Positions 1 to 6,078 of a stretch of DNA of 6,097 bases are shown in pieces. How positions within the stretch are numbered: position 1 is the first letter of the stretch; each line of letters opens with the position of its first letter. The notes beneath the pieces are model-generated. The model was not told the origin of the DNA. It ran no database searches and saw only the letters and a list, made by a program, of their open reading frames with translations. Source of the DNA: OLB6 sp964493635 (GTDB lineage Bacteria > Bacteroidota > Ignavibacteria > Kapaibacteriales > Kapaibacteriaceae); the NCBI GenBank assembly GCA_964493635.1, contig CAZBOW010000057.1:1-6097 (forward strand), written 5' to 3'. A program made the translations under genes and the position numbers.

Positions 1-1250
1 ACGGCCATGAGGATCGTCATCAGCACCGTGAGCAGGATCTGCATGTTGATCGTCTGCACGTTGGCCTTCACCAGTGAGCGATCAGCGTAGTGCAACCGCA
101 TGTGATTGATGATCCACGCGCCGTACACCAAGCCAATGCCCGAAACGATGTGGAGCAGTGGTTGCCCCTGTAGTACGGCTAGGTAGGATGTGGTAGCCAG
201 AGCAGCCAGGTGAATCAGTGCATAGATCACGATCGACGCTTTGTAGCCGAAGGTTACCACCAGGTGGTTTTTGCCGGTCTTCGCATCGCTCTCAGCATCG
301 GGGAATTGGTTGATCAGCAGGATGTTCGCCGTAAGTAATCCGGCAGGGATGCCGGCGAGAAATGCACCCAGGTGATAGTCGCCCGTGGCTACATAGGCCA
401 TACCGAGGGTGATCAACGGGCCAAAGGCCAAGGCAATCCCCAGCTCGCCAAGCCCCCTACGAGCCACCAAGCGAATGGGAGGGGCCGTGTAGAAGTACCC
501 AATGGCCAAACCGGCCAGTCCGATGTAGAGCACACCTGTGCCCACCACGGCCGTGAGCACAAGACCAATCACAAAGGCAATGCCGGCGAGAGCCAGGCCG
601 ACGCGCTTGGTTCCGGCCAGGTCGATCAGGCGCATTTCGATGGCACGGCTGCCACCGGAAAACTGCTGGAAGTACTTCGTGTTGGCCTGATCGGTACCGC
701 TGCTGACGTCGAAGTAGTCGTTCAGCACGTTGGAGGCCAGGTGCAACAGTGCAACGCCAAGGCCACCAGCAATGCTCACTGCCCATGGGATGTCGGCACC
801 AAGAACCGATGCCACCCACGCAAGTCCTACGGCTACGGGGGTGAGGGCTGCCGTTAGGAAGGGGGCCCGGGTGATCACCAGCCAGCGAATGGCCTTGGTG
901 GCACCCTTGATGGGAACGTCCACCACGGTGTCGAGCTCCTCGGTAACGCCACAGAAGCCGATCTGCTGACCGTCCTTGAAGGTGGGGGAGATGCGGATGC
1001 GTGCACCGAACATCTCGCCGTTCTTGCGAATGAAGTTGGTTTCACCCACCCATTCGCCTTCTTTGACGGCTGTTGCCAGCCACCCGCCAAGGTTCTGCAA
1101 CACTACTTCACCGGGAGAGAAATTGCTCACGCGCATCCGACCAATAGCTTCGGTGGTCGTGTACCCGAACATTTCCTCTGCGCCAACGTTGAAGGTGGTA
1201 ATCACGCCTTCCATATCGCAGGTGATGGTGCTTTTCCGCTTGGCTTCCAT
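1..1250 (-). CDS. PAS domain-UbiA family (MenA-like) prenyltransferase fusion, 3' end cut off by window
   Basis: The minus frame is open for 416 codons from the ATG at 1250-1248 to the window edge. Residues about 6-105 read as a PAS domain: a D-M-E-G-V-I strand, then FN, the EEMFGY turn and EAIGR, and later a GEWVGE / RKNGE / FKDGQQIGFCGVTEE stretch. From about residue 125 the protein is a hydrophobic multi-helix UbiA prenyltransferase. The first Asp-rich motif is NDYFDVSSGTD (N177-D187), followed by FSGGSRAIE; the second is NQFPDAESDAKTGK (N314-K327), followed by a MenA-like HLVVTFG. These Asp clusters bind Mg-diphosphate in the family. UbiA enzymes transfer a prenyl chain to an aromatic acceptor in the membrane, and the DAESD..GK form is closest to MenA (dihydroxynaphthoate, menaquinone pathway), though the substrate is inferred. 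The UbiA part is about 290 residues, so little is missing at the C-terminus. The ATG lies one base from the assembly gap, so the true start could be further upstream. The PAS core appears complete from this ATG. Confidence 0.9.
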   Translation of the reverse strand, partial: MEAKRKSTITCDMEGVITTFNVGAEEMFGYTTTEAIGRMRVSNFSPGEVVLQNLGGWLATAVKEGEWVGETNFIRKNGEMFGARIRISPTFKDGQQIGFCGVTEELDTVVDVPIKGATKAIRWLVITRAPFLTAALTPVAVGLAWVASVLGADIPWAVSIAGGLGVALLHLASNVLNDYFDVSSGTDQANTKYFQQFSGGSRAIEMRLIDLAGTKRVGLALAGIAFVIGLVLTAVVGTGVLYIGLAGLAIGYFYTAPPIRLVARRGLGELGIALAFGPLITLGMAYVATGDYHLGAFLAGIPAGLLTANILLINQFPDAESDAKTGKNHLVVTFGYKASIVIYALIHLAALATTSYLAVLQGQPLLHIVSGIGLVYGAWIINHMRLHYADRSLVKANVQTINMQILLTVLMTILMA

Positions 1251-1251
1251 G

Positions 1252-1351
1252 NNNNNNNNNNNNNNNNNNNNNNNNNNNNNNNNNNNNNNNNNNNNNNNNN
1301 NNNNNNNNNNNNNNNNNNNNNNNNNNNNNNNNNNNNNNNNNNNNNNNNNNN
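1252..1351. other. Assembly gap (100 N)
   Basis: This is a run of exactly 100 undetermined bases, the usual placeholder for a scaffold gap of unknown size. It hides the upstream region of the PAS-prenyltransferase gene and the beginning of the plus-strand open frame to its right. No reading frame should be joined across it, and the two flanks may be more or less than 100 bases apart. Confidence 0.97.
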
Positions 1352-1756
1352 CCACCACAGTGGTATCGGCAGCAGCTGGCCGTGCGAGACACATCAGGCT
1401 TTGTGCCAGTCGATGCCGAGCTTACGATCGCTTCGATTGCAATCTGTCCCCATGCAATGAAGGCATCTGATGATCTGTCGGATGGGTTGTCGGATGATCT
1501 GGGTGATCGCTCAATTGGTGCGAGTGCCGTTGTGAGCTCCGTGATCACAACGGTCTTTCGTAGGGCGCGTGATGGTTGGAACGTTTGTGTTGTGATGGAC
1601 CTTGGGCCCACGGTTACATGGGATGTGATCACCCGATTTGTGGTTTCGCACCGGATGCCTCTGCACACTCTTACAATCGCAGAAGTGTTGCCACGTTGGT
1701 ACGCCGTCACCGACGGCCGTCCTACGAAGGGAATGGTGCACGTCGTGTGGACCTAG
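1352..1756 (+). CDS. Possible hypothetical protein, 5' end lost in the assembly gap
   Basis: A plus frame is open from the first base after the gap to a TAG at 1754-1756, giving 134 residues. It begins P-P-Q-W-Y-R-Q-Q-L and includes an internal GTG codon at 1382. I do not recognise the protein. In favour of coding: the length without a stop, a preference for G at first codon positions, and a plausible alternation of strand- and helix-like segments in the second half (GWNVCVVMDLGPTV, WDVITRFVV, MPLHTLTIAE). Against: no motif, no visible start, and rather weak third-position GC bias. An Asp-rich imperfect repeat (DDLSDGLSDDLGD) lies near 1468-1508. A competing minus-strand frame over the same bases gives a Ser/Thr/Arg-rich sequence that looks less protein-like. 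If this frame is not coding, the roughly 490 bases from the gap to 1841 hold no other gene that I can support. Confidence 0.4.
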   Translation, partial: PPQWYRQQLAVRDTSGFVPVDAELTIASIAICPHAMKASDDLSDGLSDDLGDRSIGASAVVSSVITTVFRRARDGWNVCVVMDLGPTVTWDVITRFVVSHRMPLHTLTIAEVLPRWYAVTDGRPTKGMVHVVWT

Positions 1757-1829
1757 TCGTGTGAATCTAACAGATTGGTTGTAACATTTTCAGAGCTTTG
1801 ACGAATAGACAGACAACAACACAAATTCT

Positions 1830-1834
1830 AGGAG
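1830..1834 (+). promoter_or_regulatory. Shine-Dalgarno site of the Asp-rich lipoprotein gene
   Basis: AGGAG lies seven bases before the ATG at 1842, which is good core and spacing and supports that start. It is the only strong ribosome binding site in the window; the two downstream genes have weak or no match. Confidence 0.75.
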
Positions 1835-1841
1835 TGAACCT

Positions 1842-2354
1842 ATGCGTCCGCGATTGATGATCATTGCTGCTGTTATTGTTTCGATGGGTATGGGGCTTTC
1901 GGCGTGTACCTGGTTCGACAGCACACCAGTTCAGCCAGATACGTCCGTTGAGCTGCGGGCGGCGGTGGAGAATACGTCGTGGGTGGTATCGCTCCTGACG
2001 GATGACGGCATCGACGTTACGGCGTCGCTTGCCGAATACCAGCTCACCTTTGCCACAGACGGTACGCTAGGCTTGGTAAACTTGTCCACGTCCGAGGTGG
2101 TCACCGGTACGTGGCGCGCCGGGTACGATGATGGCTCGACAAAGCTGTGGATCAATCTTCCCGAGGTGTACCCCTATGACGAGCTGGATGACGACTGGGA
2201 TCTGATTTCGCAGACCGATGATCGCATCGAGTTCGGCGACGATCACAGTGATGATGACAGCGACGATGACGGTGACGATGACGGTGACGATGACGGTGAC
2301 GATGACGATCACGATGGCGACGATCGTCTGGTGCTCGTGCGCGCTCAGCCGTAA
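1842..2354 (+). CDS. Small lipoprotein with lipocalin-like core and Asp-rich repeat insert
   Basis: The 170-residue product starts with a lipoprotein signal: MRPR, a hydrophobic stretch, then lipobox L19-S-A-C22, so Cys22 should be acylated and the mature protein membrane-anchored. Residues about 40-134 resemble the small lipocalin-like/META-type beta domains of Bacteroidetes-related lipoproteins: an N-terminal TSWVVSLL strand, YQLTFATDGTLGL, then VVTGTWRAGYDDGS, KLWINLP, WDLISQTDDRIEF. The family call rests on this pattern only. Between the penultimate strand (DDRIEF) and the final strand (RLVLVRAQP) lies an Asp-rich tract, residues 131-161, made largely of (S/G)DDD units. Such tracts can bind Ca2+ or other cations, but that is inference. 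The start is fixed by a strong AGGAG site. The gene is 110 bases upstream of the hydrolase on the same strand, separated by a long hairpin. I cannot assign a specific role. Confidence 0.85.
   Translation: MRPRLMIIAAVIVSMGMGLSACTWFDSTPVQPDTSVELRAAVENTSWVVSLLTDDGIDVTASLAEYQLTFATDGTLGLVNLSTSEVVTGTWRAGYDDGSTKLWINLPEVYPYDELDDDWDLISQTDDRIEFGDDHSDDDSDDDGDDDGDDDGDDDDHDGDDRLVLVRAQP
2247..2306 (+). repeat. In-frame 12-bp tandem repeat encoding (S/G)DDD
   Basis: There are five consecutive 12-base units. The first two encode S-D-D-D (AGTGATGATGAC, AGCGACGATGAC). The last three are identical copies of GGTGACGATGAC encoding G-D-D-D (2271-2306), and a degenerate tail D-H-D-G-D-D follows. Because the unit is a multiple of three, gain or loss of copies would keep the lipoprotein in frame and only lengthen or shorten its acidic tract. 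Identity of the last three copies at the DNA level suggests recent expansion. Confidence 0.9.
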
Positions 2355-2384
2355 AGATCTCAGATCAGGTCCGAGCTATTCTCT

Positions 2385-2447
2385 TGAAGGGATGGTGCAG
2401 CATTTGCCTCCGTAAGGAATCATGAGGTATGTTGCGTCATCCCTTCA
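2385..2447 (+). promoter_or_regulatory. Long RNA-type hairpin between the lipoprotein and hydrolase genes
   Basis: The arm 2385-2403 (TGAAGGGATGGTGCAGCAT) pairs along its whole 19 bases with 2429-2447 (ATGTTGCGTCATCCCTTCA). The first ten pairs are perfect Watson-Crick, and the remaining nine contain three wobble pairs (2395-2437, 2396-2436, 2400-2432). After a two-base bulge, an inner stem GCCTC/GAGGT (2406-2410 with 2424-2428) closes a 13-base loop that contains AAGGA and an ATG at 2422. All three wobbles are G-U in the plus-strand transcript and would be A-C mismatches in the opposite one, so the structure suits RNA from this operon. It begins 30 bases after the lipoprotein stop and ends 17 bases before the hydrolase ATG. 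No T-run follows, so a classical intrinsic terminator is not supported. A 5'-leader structure, processing site or transcript-stabilising element are alternatives. Confidence 0.65.
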
Positions 2448-2464
2448 TTACGTAGAAGTACGGC

Positions 2465-3709
2465 ATGCTGTTTTTCCTACGCGCGGCGGTCCTCGCGATC
2501 ACCATCATCCTCTCGGCGGCGTGTGCCTCCGATTCGCCCCTTACCCCCTCCACTCCCGGCACCGTCATCCGGGTAGATTCCATTACGACCTACAGCACCG
2601 AGCGGATCGCGTGGATCACCGGCGAGGGTCTTGATGCGTTCTTCTACAAGGGCACAATGAGCCCCGAGGAGTACCGCAGTCAGATGGCCACGCCACAGCA
2701 GGCGGTAAAGCTGTTCAAGGTGGCATACTCCTCGGTGATCCCCGAAAAGGGCGATCAGCCCGTAACAGCCTATGGCCTTGTGGCCATCCCCGAGAACGTG
2801 GCGCCCGGTGCCCCCATCGTAAGCTATCAGCACGGTACCATCTTTGATCGGTCGTGGGTGCCATCGAATCCCGACGGCTCGCTCGAGACCCAGTTCATGA
2901 TCTCGCAGTTTGCCTCGCAGGGCTACATCGTGATTGCTGCCGACTACTTCGGCACAACACCGGAATCAACGCTGCCAAACTCCTACTTTGTTGCCCAGAG
3001 CACGGCACAGGCCTGCCTGGACATGTATCGTGCCGCAATGCAGGTGCTCCAGCAGCGAGGCATCACACCAGGAAAGCTGTTTCTGCATGGATGGTCGCAA
3101 GGGGGCTACAGCACGCTGGCCATGCTTCGCTTTCTCGAGTTGGAGGATATTGCCGTTGAAGCCACGGTAACAGCTTCGGGACCAGCCGATCCGCTGTTGT
3201 TCCTGTCGGAGTCGATGAATAATCCCAGCCCCAACGCTGCGGGATTTATCGTAGCGGCGCTGTGTAATCTGATGCTGTCGATGGATGCCTATCAAGGCCT
3301 GGACGGATACTTCGAAGAGTCCATCAAGTCGGAGTACCTGGCGAAGGCGCGAGCGCTGCACCGCTTCGAGATGACCTACGACGACTTTTCCAACCAGGTA
3401 CCGCACCGCCCCGACAGTGTTTTTTCGGCACAGTTCTATGCCGATAGCCGCACGGCCATTAAGCCCTTTTGGAAAATGTTGGATGCCGGTGCCGCCTACC
3501 GCTGGAGGATGCGCTCGGCACTGCGCACGTTTTATAGCACCCGCGACGAAGCCATTCCGTGGCAGGTGGCGCGGATCGCTGCCGAGTACCAACGCACGGT
3601 GGGGAACACCCGTGCCGAATCCATCGACGCCGGATCGAACACCGACCACCGCGCCGTCTTTATTGCATCACTTGTGAATTGTAAACCATGGTTCGACTCG
3701 CTCAAGTAG
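2465..3709 (+). CDS. Exported alpha/beta-hydrolase lipoprotein (lipase/esterase-like)
   Basis: The 414-residue product has a short N-terminal signal (MLFFLRAAVLAITIILSAAC). Cys20 is a likely lipid attachment site, although position -3 is Ser rather than Leu, so ordinary signal-peptide cleavage is possible. The rest is an alpha/beta-hydrolase: oxyanion-hole motif Q-H123-G-T, the GYIVIAADYFG strand with D160, nucleophile elbow G209-W-S211-Q-G213, a probable acid D361 in STRDEAIPW, and a probable base H395 in TDHRAVF. Order and spacing fit a Ser-Asp-His triad and resemble secretory-lipase-like esterases; the substrate is not evident. The start is limited by an in-frame TAG at 2453-2455, and ATG 2465 directly precedes the signal sequence. 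Its ribosome site is poor (AGAAG, 2454-2458) and lies just after the 2385-2447 hairpin. The 3' end overlaps the chitinase start by 22 bases, so the two are very probably one operon. Confidence 0.9.
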   Translation: MLFFLRAAVLAITIILSAACASDSPLTPSTPGTVIRVDSITTYSTERIAWITGEGLDAFFYKGTMSPEEYRSQMATPQQAVKLFKVAYSSVIPEKGDQPVTAYGLVAIPENVAPGAPIVSYQHGTIFDRSWVPSNPDGSLETQFMISQFASQGYIVIAADYFGTTPESTLPNSYFVAQSTAQACLDMYRAAMQVLQQRGITPGKLFLHGWSQGGYSTLAMLRFLELEDIAVEATVTASGPADPLLFLSESMNNPSPNAAGFIVAALCNLMLSMDAYQGLDGYFEESIKSEYLAKARALHRFEMTYDDFSNQVPHRPDSVFSAQFYADSRTAIKPFWKMLDAGAAYRWRMRSALRTFYSTRDEAIPWQVARIAAEYQRTVGNTRAESIDAGSNTDHRAVFIASLVNCKPWFDSLK

Positions 3710-6078
3710 GATTGGCGTTGGTTCTTGGCCTGATGGTACTGCCGTGGGCAGCATGGGCTCAACCGTGTAAGGATGTGGTTGGCTACTATCCCAACTGGCA
3801 GTGGTACGATCGTGGTAAGCTGGTGCGCCCGCAAACCATCGACTACTCCAAGTACACCGTGCTGAACTACTGCTTTTTTGTGCCCAAGGCCGATGGCACG
3901 ATCGAGTCGCACGATACCTGGGCCGACGAAAACCTCTTGCTCGGAGAGCAGGACTGGTCCAACGGTGGGCAGCGCAAACCCGAGACGTCCATCGTGTATC
4001 AGGCGCGTCAGCGCGGTGTGAAGATTCTGGGGACGATAGGGGGCTTTACACTGTCGAGCACCTTTCCCGGTATTGCCGCCGATCCCATCAAGCGAGCCAC
4101 GTTTGCCGCCGCCTGCGTAAATCTTGTGCGCACCTATGGCTTCGACGGCATCGACATCAATTGGGAGTATCCCGGCTATGCGCCGCATAACGGAACACCA
4201 GCCGATAAACAGAACTTTACGCTCCTGCTCCAAGCCATCCGTGCAGCACTCGATACCTACGGAGCAGCACAGTCGGTTCCCATGATGCTCACCATTGCAG
4301 TCGGTGCAGCCGAAGAGCGTATGGACGATGTGGAGTGGAACCTTGTAGCCGATGAAGTCGACATCATCAACGTGATGAGCTACGACTACTTTGGCACGTG
4401 GGATCGCACCACCAACCACAACTCGCCGTTGTCCCGTCCGGCCGTGGGCAATGCAACGTTCAACGCCCAGCACACGATCGCCACACTCACGGGAGTGTAC
4501 GGCGTTGATCCCCAAAAACTCACGCTGGGCATGGCCTTCTACGGCCGCAGTGCCACCACCGTAGGGGCGCCAGGTTTGCATGTGCCCAGTACGGGCCTGC
4601 CCGACCTTGCCACCTTTGCCGCCGACGAGGGCACGCCGCTGTACTATAATGTGCAGGCACAGCTGGGCAACTTTACCGAGCACTGGGATAGTATCGCATC
4701 TGTTCCGTATCTGACGGGCAAGCCAGGATTGAACACGTTTGTGTCGTACGATAACGTCGAGTCGATTACGGCCAAGAGTCGATTTGTGGTTGATGAGGGG
4801 CTTCGCGGTGCGATGATCTGGGAGATCACGGGCGACTATCTGGAAACCGCACCGGGCTCCGGCGTGGTTGCCGGCACACCACTGGTGGACGCTATCAACG
4901 ACGTGTTTTGTACGTACACGGGGTCGGGTCCGTCCAACCCCAAGGACTCGATTCCACCACGGCTCACGCGGTTGGGGGAGTGCGGTACCTTCATCTACAC
5001 GGCTACCGATACATCGGGCTTGGCAAGCATTACGATGGGCAGTACCAGTGCCGATACGAACTATCGACTCCTCATCCCTGGCACTACACCATTTCCGCGT
5101 GATCCGGCAGTCAAGGAAATCCAGTTCCGCATGGAGGTGATTGATATCTCCCGCAATGCGTCGGCCACGGTTACGGTGCGCGACTGGGATGGCAACAGTG
5201 TGACGGACACCGTCCGGTTTCTAGCCGCGCCGCTGTCGGTGCCGTCGATGACGGTGCGCTTTGATACCACCGAGGCGGGTGATACCACCACGGTCCAGAT
5301 CCCGATCACGAACCGCGGCACCGAGCCGATCACGATCACGTCGGTGCGGGTGGTAACGGCCACGGTGTTTGAAGTGGTGCCCTTTACGCAGCCATCGCTG
5401 CCTCGCACCTTGCAACCAGGGCAGACCCTCACGGCCAGTGTGCGCTACGTGCCACGAGCCCCCTACCTATCCGCCGCAGCCGATACCGACTCGCTGATTG
5501 TAGAGGCGTCGTGCGTTGGGTTGATGGTGGGCTTGCACGCCCAGGGGCGCATTACGTGCGACAGCTTTGCCCAAGCGCCGCGTGATACGCTGGTGCCAGC
5601 GGGCAGCCTGGTGCGGTTTTCGGTGCAGCATGTGCCGACGCGTGGGTTCACCTACACCTATCAGTGGCAGACAAGCCTTGGTGTGGGGTGGGAGGACGTA
5701 GTGGATGCCGGCCAGTACTTTGGTGCCACGACCTCTACGCTGTGGGTGTCCAACGTAACGCTGGCCCAAAACCGGCAGCGCTTCCGTTGTGTGGTTACGA
5801 GCGACTACTGCTCCGTGACCAGCACGGGAGCCACGTTGTACGTCGAGCCAGTGGTTTCCGTGAGCGAGGATGACGTTGTGGTGGAGGCCGGAATGGACGT
5901 CCTGCATCAGCCCTACCGCGTGATCGACGTGCTGGGCCGCACGGTTCTTTCGGGCGTGTTTACCGAGCATCAGGCCCGGATCAACGTAGCAGGCTTGCGT
6001 ACGGGCTGGTACATGGTGGTGGTGGGAAGCCAAACCGCACATCAGCGCGTGCTAGGGCCGATCGTGGTGGAGCGGTGA
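3688..6078 (+). CDS. Secreted multidomain GH18 chitinase with type IX secretion C-terminal sorting domain
   Basis: The 796-residue product has a signal peptide (MVRLAQ, hydrophobic core, cleavage likely at AWA/Q25). The GH18 barrel spans about residues 26-410: VVGYYPNW at the first strand, GTIGGF (115-120, the SxGG position), the catalytic strand F152-D-G-I-D156-I-N158-W-E160-YP, M230-S-Y232-D233, a later FYGR, and the final-strand AMIW378. GH18 enzymes hydrolyse chitin-type beta-1,4-GlcNAc links with E160 as acid. The usual DxxDxDxE is here DxxDxNxE. Residues about 415-515 form an unassigned beta-type module (PPRLTRLGECGTFIYTATD, ending in VTVRDWDGNSV). About 520-625 resembles an ASH/choice-of-anchor-D domain (ITNRGTEPITI, LQPGQTLTASVRYVP). 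About 633-720 is Ig-like (YTYQWQTS, DAGQYFGATTSTLWVSNVT, RFRCVV). Residues 743-796 match a type IX (Por) sorting domain (YRVIDVLGRTVLSG, INVAGLRTGWY). No classical chitin-binding domain is seen. The ATG lies inside the hydrolase end with no clear ribosome site, which suggests translational coupling. Confidence 0.95.
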   Translation: MVRLAQVGLALVLGLMVLPWAAWAQPCKDVVGYYPNWQWYDRGKLVRPQTIDYSKYTVLNYCFFVPKADGTIESHDTWADENLLLGEQDWSNGGQRKPETSIVYQARQRGVKILGTIGGFTLSSTFPGIAADPIKRATFAAACVNLVRTYGFDGIDINWEYPGYAPHNGTPADKQNFTLLLQAIRAALDTYGAAQSVPMMLTIAVGAAEERMDDVEWNLVADEVDIINVMSYDYFGTWDRTTNHNSPLSRPAVGNATFNAQHTIATLTGVYGVDPQKLTLGMAFYGRSATTVGAPGLHVPSTGLPDLATFAADEGTPLYYNVQAQLGNFTEHWDSIASVPYLTGKPGLNTFVSYDNVESITAKSRFVVDEGLRGAMIWEITGDYLETAPGSGVVAGTPLVDAINDVFCTYTGSGPSNPKDSIPPRLTRLGECGTFIYTATDTSGLASITMGSTSADTNYRLLIPGTTPFPRDPAVKEIQFRMEVIDISRNASATVTVRDWDGNSVTDTVRFLAAPLSVPSMTVRFDTTEAGDTTTVQIPITNRGTEPITITSVRVVTATVFEVVPFTQPSLPRTLQPGQTLTASVRYVPRAPYLSAAADTDSLIVEASCVGLMVGLHAQGRITCDSFAQAPRDTLVPAGSLVRFSVQHVPTRGFTYTYQWQTSLGVGWEDVVDAGQYFGATTSTLWVSNVTLAQNRQRFRCVVTSDYCSVTSTGATLYVEPVVSVSEDDVVVEAGMDVLHQPYRVIDVLGRTVLSGVFTEHQARINVAGLRTGWYMVVVGSQTAHQRVLGPIVVER

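Noticed and set aside
1468..1508. Short imperfect repeat around TCGGATG
   Set aside because: Only two or three degenerate units are present, encoding an Asp-rich stretch in the possible reading frame. This is too little to call a tandem repeat or CRISPR-like array.
1108..1710. A 200-codon minus-strand frame bridging the run of N
   Set aside because: About 33 codons of it are undetermined bases, and it is out of frame with the clear PAS domain that uses the same strand below 1251. The sequence on the right side of the gap is Ser/Thr/Arg-rich without domain features. It should not be annotated as one gene.
1793..1827. Promoter candidates before the lipoprotein gene (TTGACG at 1798-1803; GAGCTTTG at 1793-1800)
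   Set aside because: The TTGACG has no acceptable -10 partner at normal spacing (ACAAAT only). GAGCTTTG is one base off the Bacteroidetes -7 box TAnnTTTG, but its upstream TTG is at the wrong distance. A promoter probably lies in 1757-1830, but I cannot place it.
2067..2312. Minus-strand frame with a Val/Ile-Thr repeat over the Asp-rich tract
   Set aside because: This is the reverse complement of the GGTGACGATGAC units read in another frame. The apparent repeat protein is a by-product of the DNA repeat.
2385..2447. Reading the intergenic hairpin as a rho-independent terminator
   Set aside because: Neither side has the expected T-run, and the stem is longer and more wobble-rich than usual for a terminator. 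It is kept as a structure of unknown role instead.
2422..2634. A 70-codon frame starting at the ATG in the hairpin loop, preceded by AAGGA
   Set aside because: Most of it overlaps the signal peptide and N-terminus of the hydrolase in another frame, and its composition (His/Arg/Pro-rich) is that of a shadow frame. The ATG with its ribosome-like site may be chance; it is only noted in the hairpin entry.
3532..4683. A 383-codon minus-strand frame opposite the chitinase start
   Set aside because: It lies antisense to two confidently assigned genes with catalytic motifs, and its own sequence shows no domain pattern. Long antisense frames are expected in GC-rich coding DNA.
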